The notes beneath the pieces were generated by a model. The model worked only from the letters and a program-made list of their open reading frames with translations, had not been told where the DNA came from and ran no database searches. This document shows, in pieces, positions 1 to 8,270 of a stretch of DNA of 64,000 nt (position 1 is the stretch's first letter; every line of letters starts with the position of its first letter). The DNA is from Sneathiella sp. HT1-7 (lineage in GTDB: Bacteria > Pseudomonadota > Alphaproteobacteria > Sneathiellales > Sneathiellaceae): NCBI RefSeq assembly GCF_020731145.1, contig NZ_JAJFZN010000002.1:62001-126000 (forward strand), read 5' to 3'. A program made the translations under genes and the position numbers.

Positions 1-1409
1 TCAATAACCGGGCCTAGGCTTGCCGCCGCACCAATGATCACGAAGGCGCAGAAGATCAGCTTGAAAATCAGCTCAGTCGTTTTTCCTTCACCGAACAGAT
101 ACGTCCAGGCTTTCAGACCATAATAGGACCATGAAATCATCGTCGAGAACGCAAACAGGACCACGGCAATGGCCAGAACATAAGGGAACCAGCTAACAGC
201 AGAACCAAAGGCCGCTGATGTCAAGGCAACTCCGGAGGTGCCGCCAACTGTTGCAATCATTGAACCATCCAGCATGTAGTTGCCGGATACCGGGTCAATG
301 ATAAGCTGGCCTGTGATGATGATGACCAGCGCCGTCATTGTGCAGATTACTACCGTGTCGATGAAAGGCTCTAGCAGGGAGACTACTCCTTCCGTGATTG
401 GCTCTTTCGTCCGTACGGCCGAATGGGCAATCGCAGCGGAGCCTACTCCGGCTTCGTTGGAAAAGGCCGCCCGCTTGAAGCCCTGGATCAACGCGCCGAC
501 AAAACCACCGGCGACACCAAGGCCCGTAAAGGCACCTTCAAAAATCTGGCCGAAAGCCCAACCGATCTGGTCGAAATTGACCGCGAGAATAATAATCGCC
601 GCAGCCACATACATGATGCCCATAAAGGGAACGACTTTTTCGGTTACGCGTGCAATTGACTTCATGCCGCCGACAATCACGGCAAACACGACAACAGCGA
701 AGATGACGCCGGTAATCCAACCAGGATAGTCCCCGACAATGCCAGAAATCTGGGCATGTGCCTGGTTTGCCTGAAACATATTTCCGCCGCCGAGGGCGCC
801 GAGAATACAGAAAATAGAGAAGAGAATAGCGAGAGCTTTGCCGCCCGGAATGCCGAGTTGCTTGAAACCTTTCGATATATAGTACATCGGTCCGCCTGAG
901 ACCGTGCCATCTTCATATTCATTACGGTATTTCACGCCAAGCGTACATTCCGTAAATTTTGACGCCATGCCAAGAAGTCCGGCAAGGATCATCCAGAATG
1001 TTGCGCCTGGGCCACCAATACCGACGGCAACGGCCACACCGGCAATGTTACCAAGACCGACCGTGCCTGAGAGGGCCGTTGCAAGGGCTTGGAAATGGCT
1101 GACTTCACCCGCATCATTAGGATCCGAGTAATCGCCTTTAACCAAGCTAATCGCGTGACCAAAGAAGCGAAATTGGACGAAGCCGAAATAGATCGTAAAA
1201 ATAGAGGCAGCAACAACGAGCCACATAACAATCCAGGGAAAGCTGGTCCCTGGAATGGGCGCGAAAATAAAGCTGACAAACGGGCCTGTGACAGCGGCGA
1301 ACATCTGATTGACTTGCGCGTCAAGCGTCATTGACTCTTGGGCGAGTGCCGGGCCAATAACGGCGATTGCTGCGATTTGGACGAGCAGCGCGATAAATAT
1401 TTTTCTCAT
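1..1409 (-). CDS. Alanine/glycine:cation symporter (AGCS family), 3' end missing
   Basis: Inner-membrane symporter expected to take up alanine or glycine with Na+ or H+. Reading the minus strand from an ATG at 1409 gives about 469 codons with no stop before the window edge, so the C-terminus lies outside. The N-terminus resembles a cleavable signal (MRKIFIALLV, ending ALAQE), followed by many hydrophobic segments. The AGCS hallmark SNEAGVGSAAIAHSAV is present, as are GTVGLGNIAGVA and GGPMYYI. A GGGGGGAG ribosome site lies 5 nt before the ATG. The universal stress gene is immediately upstream on the same strand, 14 nt away, so the two are probably cotranscribed. Family assignment is firm; the exact substrate is not. 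Confidence 0.92.
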   Translation of the reverse strand, partial: MRKIFIALLVQIAAIAVIGPALAQESMTLDAQVNQMFAAVTGPFVSFIFAPIPGTSFPWIVMWLVVAASIFTIYFGFVQFRFFGHAISLVKGDYSDPNDAGEVSHFQALATALSGTVGLGNIAGVAVAVGIGGPGATFWMILAGLLGMASKFTECTLGVKYRNEYEDGTVSGGPMYYISKGFKQLGIPGGKALAILFSIFCILGALGGGNMFQANQAHAQISGIVGDYPGWITGVIFAVVVFAVIVGGMKSIARVTEKVVPFMGIMYVAAAIIILAVNFDQIGWAFGQIFEGAFTGLGVAGGFVGALIQGFKRAAFSNEAGVGSAAIAHSAVRTKEPITEGVVSLLEPFIDTVVICTMTALVIIITGQLIIDPVSGNYMLDGSMIATVGGTSGVALTSAAFGSAVSWFPYVLAIAVVLFAFSTMISWSYYGLKAWTYLFGEGKTTELIFKLIFCAFVIIGAAASLGPVI

Positions 1410-1423
1410 GATAACTCCCCCCT

Positions 1424-1861
1424 TTAGCCGATCACAGTTACAGGTACATGCGCACTCATCACCAGTGTAGATGTTGAGCTTCCAAACAAACGATCAACTA
1501 GACCCTGACTGGAGGCGCGACCGACAATTATTTGTTCTGCTTTCTCTTCCTTGGCGATGGCGTTCAGAATATCCGCGACATGGCCATGGCGAACGACGCC
1601 CCGACCCTTGACGCCAGATTCTTTGAGCTTTGCCAGTGCTGGATCGACAACTCGCGCCATTGCGAGGGAGATTTCTTCTTCACGACGTTTGTGGCGCTGC
1701 GCATTTTCCTCGGGTGTCTGGAATGAATACGGAGACCATTCAACGACATAGACGACCAGAAGTTCACAATCCCCGATCAGGCCCGCCATTCGCTTGCCAT
1801 AGTCAAGAACACGTTCCCCCGACTCATGGCCGTCAAGACCAATTACCAGTGTAGTAGTCAT
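1424..1861 (-). CDS. Universal stress protein (UspA family)
   Basis: Single-domain Usp of 145 residues, a cytoplasmic nucleotide-binding stress protein. The ATG at 1861 is preferred over an upstream in-frame start because a strong AGGAGGGGAAG ribosome site precedes it and the protein then begins at the conserved first strand (MTTTLVIGLDGHESG). Near the C-terminus is the ATP-binding-type signature VGRASSQGLVDRLFGSS. The usual G-x2-G-x9-G(S/T) is altered here: the second glycine is serine (GRAS). The gene lies 14 nt upstream of the AGCS symporter on the same strand, an arrangement that pairs stress proteins with transporters, as also seen at 37846 in this window. ATP binding is not certain given the substitution. 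Confidence 0.9.
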   Translation of the reverse strand: MTTTLVIGLDGHESGERVLDYGKRMAGLIGDCELLVVYVVEWSPYSFQTPEENAQRHKRREEEISLAMARVVDPALAKLKESGVKGRGVVRHGHVADILNAIAKEEKAEQIIVGRASSQGLVDRLFGSSTSTLVMSAHVPVTVIG

Positions 1862-2375
1862 CTTTACTTCCCCTCCTGTAAAAGTACCGTTATTCGCGAA
1901 CATCAGCTAAGCGGATGTTATTGCGTCCAAATATCGGGAGGACAAATCCCCGAAACTAGAACATATGCGTGCCGATACAATTGTCCCCCAAACCTATAAT
2001 AGATTAAATTAATATAAATGGGGAGCAATCTTATTCAGTAGGCGAATTCGATACAAAATACGAAAATCCAGATTATCAAGCATAGTTTGTCTTCGGGACG
2101 TAGAAAAAGTCTGAAAAATTCGATGGTATTACGTTAAAAATACTGATGATTTTGGAGCTAATTGGCGTATGAGCTTTTTTCTAGAAACTACCTCTATGCG
2201 TTGCTGCAATAAATAAAAAATCTGCCTCCATAGAAATAATTAGCACCTTATTTTCGCAAACATTTTCTGCGATGATCGTCTGTTTCGGAGGAGCCGATTT
2301 AAAATGACTTGAAGACGCCTCCCTTGATTTGGATTAAGCTAGGATCAACCAAAAATAACAAAAAGGGGAATTGTA
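1862..2375. other. Intergenic region between divergent usp and crotonase genes
   Basis: About 510 bases without a convincing gene. It is AT-rich and holds the promoters for both divergent units. A TATAAT-like hexamer occurs in cctataatag near 1996. An AAAAAGGGGAA ribosome site just before 2376 serves the crotonase gene. I see no tRNA, no strong terminator and no insertion element. Confidence 0.5.
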
Positions 2376-3200
2376 ATGACCTATGAGCATATAAAATTTG
2401 AAACAGAAGACGGCATCTCGACGGTAACCCTGAATCGCCCAGACAAGCTGAATGCCTGGACACGAACGATGGAGCGCGAAGTACGTGATGCGATGGAAAC
2501 AGCGGATAAAGATGACGCGGTTCGAGTTATTATTCTCACTGGAGAAGGTCGCGGTTTTTGTGCTGGTGCCGACATGGATCTTTTAAGCGGGATTGAAGAC
2601 GGATCAGAAAAACGAGAGCCGGGGGCAGTATATGGCACTAAAGCCTACAACGTAGCGGTCCGATCAGACTTCCAGACGCAGTATTCTTACTTCCCGTCTA
2701 TCAGCAAACCCATTATTGGTGCCATTAATGGGCCCGCCGCTGGATTAGGAATGGTTGTGTCTTTGTATTGCGATATGCGCTTTGCTAGCCGGGACGCAAT
2801 CTTTATGACCGCATTTGCAAAACGCGGCCTGATCGCGGAGCATGGCATTTCCTGGATGCTTCCGCGTCTGATTGGACACTCTGCGGCACTAGATCTCTTG
2901 TTGTCGTCACGCAAAGTGACGGCGGAGGAAGCTCTGCAGCTTGGTCTCGTAAATCAGGTTCATGATGCCGACGCTTTGATGCCAGCTGTCAAAGCCTATG
3001 CGGCGGATCTTGCGCAGAATGTATCTCCGCGTTCCATGGCGGTAATGAAGCGCCAAGTGTATGACGCCCAGTTTCAAAGTCTGAGCGACGCTGTCGCGAC
3101 TGGCAATGAGGAAATGATCAAGAGTTTTGCGAGCGAGGATTTCAAGGAAGGAGTTGCTCATTTTCTTGAGAAGCGCCCCGCGAAATTTTCAGGACGATAA
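2376..3200 (+). CDS. Enoyl-CoA hydratase/isomerase (crotonase) family protein
   Basis: Cytoplasmic crotonase-fold enzyme of 274 residues, the usual length, acting on an acyl-CoA thioester. The oxyanion-hole segment GRGFCAGADMDLL is at about residues 59-71 and the second glycine segment KPIIGAINGPAAGLG at about 110-124. A Glu in the following active-site loop (GLIAEHGISWMLPRL) fits a hydratase. The start is supported by an AGGGGAA ribosome site. The gene stands alone: the usp gene is divergent and the downstream MFS gene is convergent only 27 bp away. Substrate unknown; a plain fatty-acid or amino-acid degradation role is likely. Confidence 0.88.
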   Translation: MTYEHIKFETEDGISTVTLNRPDKLNAWTRTMEREVRDAMETADKDDAVRVIILTGEGRGFCAGADMDLLSGIEDGSEKREPGAVYGTKAYNVAVRSDFQTQYSYFPSISKPIIGAINGPAAGLGMVVSLYCDMRFASRDAIFMTAFAKRGLIAEHGISWMLPRLIGHSAALDLLLSSRKVTAEEALQLGLVNQVHDADALMPAVKAYAADLAQNVSPRSMAVMKRQVYDAQFQSLSDAVATGNEEMIKSFASEDFKEGVAHFLEKRPAKFSGR

Positions 3201-3227
3201 ATCAGCGCACCGCATTTTAAAAAATGC

Positions 3228-4490
3228 TTACGCGGGCATCGGTTTTTCAGGCGGTCTATATAGGGCGAACATAATTTGCCCTATGCCTGCTGAAAGCCCT
3301 AGCCCAACGCCGATTTGTAGCGCCAGATCATAGGAGCCGAGCAGATCAAACAACCATCCGCCACCGAAGGCGCCGACAAAACTCCCAATCTGGTGGATGA
3401 AAAAGGCGAAGCCCTGGATCATTGCCTGCCAACGCAGGCCGAACATGTCTACAACGGACCCGGCGACCAGTGGGGATACGCCAAGCCAGAGGAAACCCAT
3501 AACGGCGGCAAACAGTATCGTTGTTGTTGGGGTGGGTGGAAGAATGAAATACGCGGCAAGAACAAATGACCGCGAGACATAGATTATGCCAAGTAAAACT
3601 TGCTTCGACCAGCGGCCGCCAGCCCAGCCAAAGAACAGGCTGCCGATGACATTAAATCCGCCGATGATGCCAAGCGCGGAGGCACCCAGCATTGGATCTA
3701 GCCCGCAGATAGCGAGATAGGACGGCAGATGCGTTGTCAGGAAAACGAGTTGCATGCCACATACAAAATAGGCAATTGCCATTACCAGAAATGGTGCATG
3801 ACGAAAGGCCACCGCTATGGCGGCACCGGCGGGTAGTTTGTCAGAACTGTTGGCAGAGAGTTCCAGCGGCGCTTCCTTATCGACACGCCCGGCGATCCAG
3901 GCCGCGGGAATTATTATCAAGGCCACGACGGTGAATCCGATCAGGCCGACACGCCAGTCATAAAGCGATTCAAGAAGCTGACCGAGAGGTGCCGTGAACA
4001 TAGCGCCCACGGATCCGGCGGCCGACATCATGCCGAGCGCCGTACTGCGCACTGAAGCGGGAACCAGCCGTGATGTGAGGGACAGCGTCATTGCGAAAGA
4101 AGCGCAGGCCATGGCAATGCCAACGAAGATGCCTGCGCCGATAATCACCATTATTGTTCCGCTTGCATTGGCGAGGAAAATCATTCCAATAGCATAAGAT
4201 ATCGCACCACTAACCATGACGGGCCTAAACCCCCATCGATCAGCAAACATGCCGGCAAAGGGCTGACAAATACCCCAGACCAGATTCTGCATAGCAATTG
4301 CGAAGGTAAAATCCGTTATGGTAACCGCGATATCCTGCGTAAGTGATGGCATGAATAGGCCGAGACTTTGTCGCAGGCCGAAACTCAAGCTTAACATCAC
4401 TGCCGCGGCGATCAGGATCGGGAGAACTGGCCGTAAGGCACGAATGGTGGACATAAGAATTGTACCGTTATTATTATTTTGCGCCATCAT
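3228..4490 (-). CDS. Major facilitator superfamily (MFS) transporter
   Basis: Integral membrane protein of 420 residues with roughly 12 hydrophobic segments, as expected for MFS carriers. The cytoplasmic loop motif between helices 2 and 3 reads GMFADRWGFRPVM, close to the family G-x3-DRxGRR motif. The overall look (FGLRQSLGLFMPSL at the N-terminus) resembles the oxalate/formate and monocarboxylate branch. No strong ribosome site is visible at the ATG at 4490; a start at residue 13 (MSTIRALRP) is also possible. It is convergent with the crotonase gene and has no partner on its own strand. Substrate not assignable. Confidence 0.85.
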   Translation of the reverse strand: MMAQNNNNGTILMSTIRALRPVLPILIAAAVMLSLSFGLRQSLGLFMPSLTQDIAVTITDFTFAIAMQNLVWGICQPFAGMFADRWGFRPVMVSGAISYAIGMIFLANASGTIMVIIGAGIFVGIAMACASFAMTLSLTSRLVPASVRSTALGMMSAAGSVGAMFTAPLGQLLESLYDWRVGLIGFTVVALIIIPAAWIAGRVDKEAPLELSANSSDKLPAGAAIAVAFRHAPFLVMAIAYFVCGMQLVFLTTHLPSYLAICGLDPMLGASALGIIGGFNVIGSLFFGWAGGRWSKQVLLGIIYVSRSFVLAAYFILPPTPTTTILFAAVMGFLWLGVSPLVAGSVVDMFGLRWQAMIQGFAFFIHQIGSFVGAFGGGWLFDLLGSYDLALQIGVGLGLSAGIGQIMFALYRPPEKPMPA

Positions 4491-4628
4491 AGTATGCGGG
4501 CGCGGTCTTTAGCAAATGAGTTTACCGAAACATGCTTGAATAACCTTAGCTAGGGACCGCTCCAAAAAATTCGGATCGCTCGCTAAATTCGGGCATGTTT
4601 AGGCGAGATAGTCGGAATTGGCGTGATG

Positions 4629-5423
4629 TCATAGACCGGTTAGCCAAGCCTTCAGGCTTTTGCCAACCTTTGCACCAGCGTTCCGTGCTCTTTCATTTGC
4701 TTTTGATATAACGCCGGTTTCAAGGGCAGAGTGGGCATCGCCGATCCGTGCCGTTTCGTGGGAAACAGTGACCGCAGCCACCTCTCGTTCATCCAGAGCC
4801 GGTAATCGTGAAATTGTTATGTCATCAGAAAGTACGCCTGCGTCATTAAAAACAGCAATGCGAGCGGCGGCTTTAAGTGCTCTGGTTGGATTTCCACCAA
4901 TAAGACACCCATGAGACCCTGTAATTATTACCTTGTTTTCATCTTTCGGGATCACAAGGGAAGCAGAATCCACTAATAATATAGCCAGCCCATTTTCATC
5001 TAATCTAAGTTCATTCCTTGATTCTTCCACTTCAGGCAGAAGACCATGCGGTTGCGGTGCATTTTCAAGTGCACGCACTGCCTCGTCCACGGGCATGCCG
5101 ACCTTCAGGCCACATTGGGCCGCAATGGGATTTACAATAGTGACGACCCCTCGTTTGAAGGCATCTTCAGCCGATCCTATCAAGCAGCTTCGGCAATCGA
5201 TGGACGCGGCAGCCATACCGGCTTTCGCCAGCGCAAGAACGCCAGCAACGCCGGCCTTATCAAGGCCGATGCCTGCGTCATTAAACAGAACAGCACGAAT
5301 GCCCGCCGCTGATGCGACCGCAGCTGGGTAGATTCCGCCGTGTGAGCCCGAAACGACAATCTGGCCCCGGTGTTCTTCATTCGCGTCGGTTATTGAATCG
5401 AGTAAAATTGGTTGTTTTGTCAT
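4629..5423 (-). CDS. Internally duplicated protein of unknown function (GSHG/FNDAG repeats)
   Basis: I do not recognise this 264-residue protein as a named family. It has no signal peptide or membrane segment and looks cytoplasmic. It is made of two similar halves of about 100 residues. Half A contains VVSGSHGG, AVLFNDAG, DCRSCLIGSAEDAFKRGVV and AAQCGLKVGM. Half B contains IITGSHGC, IAVFNDAG, SHETARIGDAHSALETGVI and ARNAGAKVGK, in the same order and similar spacing. The repeated Ser-His and Asn-Asp pairs suggest a pseudo-twofold fold with a binding or catalytic site. It is divergent from the IclR regulator of the thiamine-diphosphate operon with only 92 bp between, so the two units probably share control. 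It may be a pathway enzyme or a substrate or cofactor binder. Confidence 0.75.
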   Translation of the reverse strand: MTKQPILLDSITDANEEHRGQIVVSGSHGGIYPAAVASAAGIRAVLFNDAGIGLDKAGVAGVLALAKAGMAAASIDCRSCLIGSAEDAFKRGVVTIVNPIAAQCGLKVGMPVDEAVRALENAPQPHGLLPEVEESRNELRLDENGLAILLVDSASLVIPKDENKVIITGSHGCLIGGNPTRALKAAARIAVFNDAGVLSDDITISRLPALDEREVAAVTVSHETARIGDAHSALETGVISKANERARNAGAKVGKSLKAWLTGL

Positions 5424-5482
5424 TTTTTAACCTTACCCGGCTTGACTCTTGGCATCAATAAGTTTCAAATTACGCAACAAAA

Positions 5483-5501
5483 AATTCCGATAAACGGAAT
5501 T
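5483..5501. promoter_or_regulatory. Palindrome, candidate IclR operator
   Basis: AATTCCG-ataaa-CGGAATT is a perfect 7-bp inverted repeat with a 5-bp spacer, 15 bp before the IclR gene start and inside the 92-bp divergent region. IclR proteins bind short palindromes in their own promoters, so this is the best candidate operator for the divergent pair. Binding is inferred from position and symmetry only. Confidence 0.5.
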
Positions 5502-5515
5502 AGCAAGGGAGAATA

Positions 5516-6298
5516 ATGACAAGTCTGTCGGCACCTAAGGGTTCGATCGCGCGCGCGGCACGGGTTTTGGAAGTGCTGTCGCTTGCGCATGACGGCGCGG
5601 ATCTTACGGAAATCGTTGCGCAATCGAAGTTTTCAAAGACAACCACGTTTCGGGTGTTGGCGGCTCTGCGCGAGATTGATTACGTATTTCAGGATCCGGC
5701 CACTAGAATCTATCGGTTGGGATCGAAGCTCGCCGAACTGTCCAGAAATTCTGAACGTATCAATGTCAGTGCCCTTGCTGAACGCGGAATGAACAGATTG
5801 GCGGAAATGTCGGAAGACACTGTTTTTCTCTCGGTTCCGGAAGGGGCCGTTTCAATTTGTGTAAACAGAAAAGTTGGGGCCTTTCCCATTCGTACCCTTA
5901 CGCTGGATAAAGGGGATCGCAGGCCTTTGGGCGTCGGCGCCGGATCTCTCGCGCTATATTGCTCGTTGTCGGACGAACAGAGGGCGGCGGTGTGCCGTGT
6001 CAACAAGAGCTGGCTTGCCGACTATGGTGTTACCGACGAAAACCTGACGGTAGAGTATACTTTTTTTAAAGAGAATGGCTACGCCCGCAACCGGGGCGGG
6101 GTAGTCAACGGGATGAGTGCGATTGCTGTACCGGTTATGACAGCAAGCGGTCGGCTAGTCGCAGCGCTTGCCATTGGCGCGATTAACGAGCGGATGGAAG
6201 CGTCGCGGATTAATGATCTTATCCTGCCGGGATTAAAAAGAGAGGCCCGTCGGCTCGCCGGCCGGTTTAATGCATTGGAAAAGGAACAAAATAAATGA
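5516..6298 (+). CDS. IclR family transcriptional regulator
   Basis: DNA-binding regulator of 260 residues, typical IclR length. An N-terminal winged helix-turn-helix (about residues 10-70, SKTTTFRVLAALREIDYV) is followed by the GAF-like effector domain (about 85-250), with the usual segment RNRGGVVNGMSAIAVPV. The start is backed by an AAGGGAGAA ribosome site. Its stop overlaps the start of the E1 alpha gene (ATGA), so it is the first gene of the operon. A palindrome at 5483-5501 just upstream suggests autoregulation. It likely senses a substrate or intermediate of the adjacent thiamine-diphosphate pathway; the ligand is unknown. Confidence 0.92.
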   Translation: MTSLSAPKGSIARAARVLEVLSLAHDGADLTEIVAQSKFSKTTTFRVLAALREIDYVFQDPATRIYRLGSKLAELSRNSERINVSALAERGMNRLAEMSEDTVFLSVPEGAVSICVNRKVGAFPIRTLTLDKGDRRPLGVGAGSLALYCSLSDEQRAAVCRVNKSWLADYGVTDENLTVEYTFFKENGYARNRGGVVNGMSAIAVPVMTASGRLVAALAIGAINERMEASRINDLILPGLKREARRLAGRFNALEKEQNK

Positions 6299-7293
6299 CT
6301 TTTGCCGGTCACAATTTTGAGCGCGGACGATCCCTGCTCGAGATGATGGAGCGTATTCGCGCGTTTGAGGAGCAGGCCTGTTTGGCAGCTGAGAGAGATC
6401 AGCTTGTGCTTGGCGCCATTCATCCGTCTATCGGCCAGGAGGCTGTCGCCGCCGGTATAATGTACAATCTTACGACGGAAGACATTTTGCTTTCAACGCA
6501 TCGCGGCCATGGGCACACGCTGGCAAAGGGCGCGAGTTCTCTCGCGATGATGCGTGAATTGCTCGGCCGGGAAGGTGGTTGCTGTGGCGGCAAGGGCGGT
6601 TCAATGCATATTGCGGATTTTGACGTAGGAATGCTGGGTGCGAATGGTGTCGTGGGGGCAAACATCACGATTGCGGCGGGTGCGGCCCATGCCATCAAGC
6701 TGCTGGGTGATGACAGAATTGTCGTCGATATTTTCGGCGATGGCGCAATAAACCGCGGGCCGTTCCTTGAAGGAATGAACTGGGCCGTCGTTTTCAAGTT
6801 ACCCATACTTTTCGTTTGTGAGGATAACCAATATTCCGCAACGACCAAAACATCTTCTATGACGGCAGGCGATGGCGCAGCCGCGCGTGCAACGTCGTTG
6901 GGAATGCGCTCAACAACTGTTGACGGTAATGATGTGGAATTGATTGCCGATACGGCAGCGGATATAGCTTCGCGGTTGCGTGCGGGCGGTCCGCCAGAAT
7001 TTCTACATGCAAAAACATATCGCCGTACCGGTCACACATCCTTCGACCCGGCAACCTATCGACCGGCAAATGAAGCGGCGGAAGAAGAAAAAAGAAGCGA
7101 TCCGATAAAGCGCCAACGTGCAGTTCTTGAGGCGGCGGGCATGTCGGAAGCCGATATTCAGTCTTTACATGAAAATGCTCAGAAAGAAATGATAGACGTA
7201 CTTAAAGAAGCGGCCGAAACGCCTTTCCCGACAAATGAAACTGCGTTTAAAGATGTCCAGGATATCGGTAGCCCTGCAGTGGAGGCTTACTGA
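6295..7293 (+). CDS. Thiamine-diphosphate-dependent dehydrogenase E1, alpha subunit
   Basis: Alpha subunit of an acetoin/pyruvate dehydrogenase-type E1, 332 residues. The ThDP-Mg2+ motif starts with GDGAINRG (148-153) and ends with the Asn of CEDNQ (178). The active-site loop segment STHRGHGH and the GGKGGSMH segment are in their usual places. The start overlaps the IclR stop and its own stop overlaps the beta-subunit start (TGATG), so the three genes are translationally coupled. Together with the beta subunit it should decarboxylate a 2-oxo acid or cleave acetoin. No E2 (lipoyl) or E3 gene is nearby, so the acyl acceptor is unknown. Confidence 0.9.
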   Translation: MTFAGHNFERGRSLLEMMERIRAFEEQACLAAERDQLVLGAIHPSIGQEAVAAGIMYNLTTEDILLSTHRGHGHTLAKGASSLAMMRELLGREGGCCGGKGGSMHIADFDVGMLGANGVVGANITIAAGAAHAIKLLGDDRIVVDIFGDGAINRGPFLEGMNWAVVFKLPILFVCEDNQYSATTKTSSMTAGDGAAARATSLGMRSTTVDGNDVELIADTAADIASRLRAGGPPEFLHAKTYRRTGHTSFDPATYRPANEAAEEEKRSDPIKRQRAVLEAAGMSEADIQSLHENAQKEMIDVLKEAAETPFPTNETAFKDVQDIGSPAVEAY

Positions 7294-8270
7294 TGCCGAA
7301 ACTAACTTATAGAGATGCAAGCCTAGCCGCTATCCAGCACTCCATGCGGGATGACTCGACCGTCTGGTGTGTCGGTGAAGATTTGGGCCGAGGCGGCGTG
7401 TTTGGCCAGTATAAAGGCCTTCGGGAAGAATTCGGCGACGCGCGGATCTCCGATGCGCCGATTTCTGAAGCGGCAATTATGGGTGCTGCTTTCGGTGCCG
7501 CGATGATTGGCACACGCCCAATCGTCGAGATGCGGTTCTCAGATTTTGCGCTATGCGCGACGGACGAGTTGGTCAATCAGATCGCAAAGGCTCGGTTTAT
7601 GTTTGGCGGACAGTCGCGGGCGCCGATGGTCATTCGGAAGCCAATGGGCCTCTGGCGTTCATCTGCGGCCCAGCATTCCCAATCCCTTGAGAGCTGGTAC
7701 GCACATATTCCAGGCCTTGTCGTTGTCTGTCCTGGAACGCCTCAGGATAATTATTCCATGTTGATGGCGGCCATCGCCTGCGATGATCCGGTTGTGTATC
7801 TGGAACATAAGGGCATTTGGGATATAGAGGGCGAGGTTGATTTCTCTAAGAAATACGAATTTGGAAAGGCCGAGATACGGCGCGAAGGAACGGATGTGAC
7901 CATCGTCAGCTGGTCGAATACGGCGAACCTTGCTGTTGAAGCCGCTAACGCGCTCTCCGGTCAAGGCGTCAGCGCGGAAGTTATTGACCTTCGCAGCCTG
8001 TGGCCTTGGGACAAGGAAGCCGTGCTCAAAAGCGTCGCCAAGACCGGTCATCTGGTCGTTGCGCATGAATCGGTTGCCGTCGGTGGCTTTGGGGCGGAAA
8101 TCGTTGCGACGGTCGCCGAAAAGGCTGGCCATACATTAAAAGGACCGGTACGCCGCCTCGGCGCGCCACGGTCACTGGTGTCCTATGCGCCAAATCTCGA
8201 AGATATGCTGCGTGTTACCTCGGAAATGATGGTCACGGCGGCGCAAGAAACTCTGAAAAAGGCAAGTTAA
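7293..8270 (+). CDS. Thiamine-diphosphate-dependent dehydrogenase E1, beta subunit
   Basis: Beta subunit of 325 residues that pairs with the preceding gene product to form the E1 heterotetramer. The N-terminal pyrimidine-binding part includes GEDLGRGGVFGQYKGL and DAPISEAAIMGAAFGAAM, with the Glu expected to activate ThDP. The C-terminal transketolase-C domain contains VEAANALSGQGVSAEVIDLR and ESVAVGGFGAEI. Length and motif order match AcoB/PdhB-like proteins. It overlaps both neighbours by one base (TGATG and TAATG), showing a tightly coupled operon. Confidence 0.9.
   Translation: MPKLTYRDASLAAIQHSMRDDSTVWCVGEDLGRGGVFGQYKGLREEFGDARISDAPISEAAIMGAAFGAAMIGTRPIVEMRFSDFALCATDELVNQIAKARFMFGGQSRAPMVIRKPMGLWRSSAAQHSQSLESWYAHIPGLVVVCPGTPQDNYSMLMAAIACDDPVVYLEHKGIWDIEGEVDFSKKYEFGKAEIRREGTDVTIVSWSNTANLAVEAANALSGQGVSAEVIDLRSLWPWDKEAVLKSVAKTGHLVVAHESVAVGGFGAEIVATVAEKAGHTLKGPVRRLGAPRSLVSYAPNLEDMLRVTSEMMVTAAQETLKKAS

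Noticed and set aside
280-729. Long plus-strand open frames opposite the symporter gene
   Set aside because: They are antisense to a clear AGCS coding sequence and have no recognisable domain or ribosome site. The same holds for other long antisense frames in the window, such as 28155-28379 and 47232-47633.
3213-3228. Short palindrome between the crotonase and MFS genes
   Set aside because: It is AT-rich (GCATTTT with AAAATGC) and too weak to support a terminator call.
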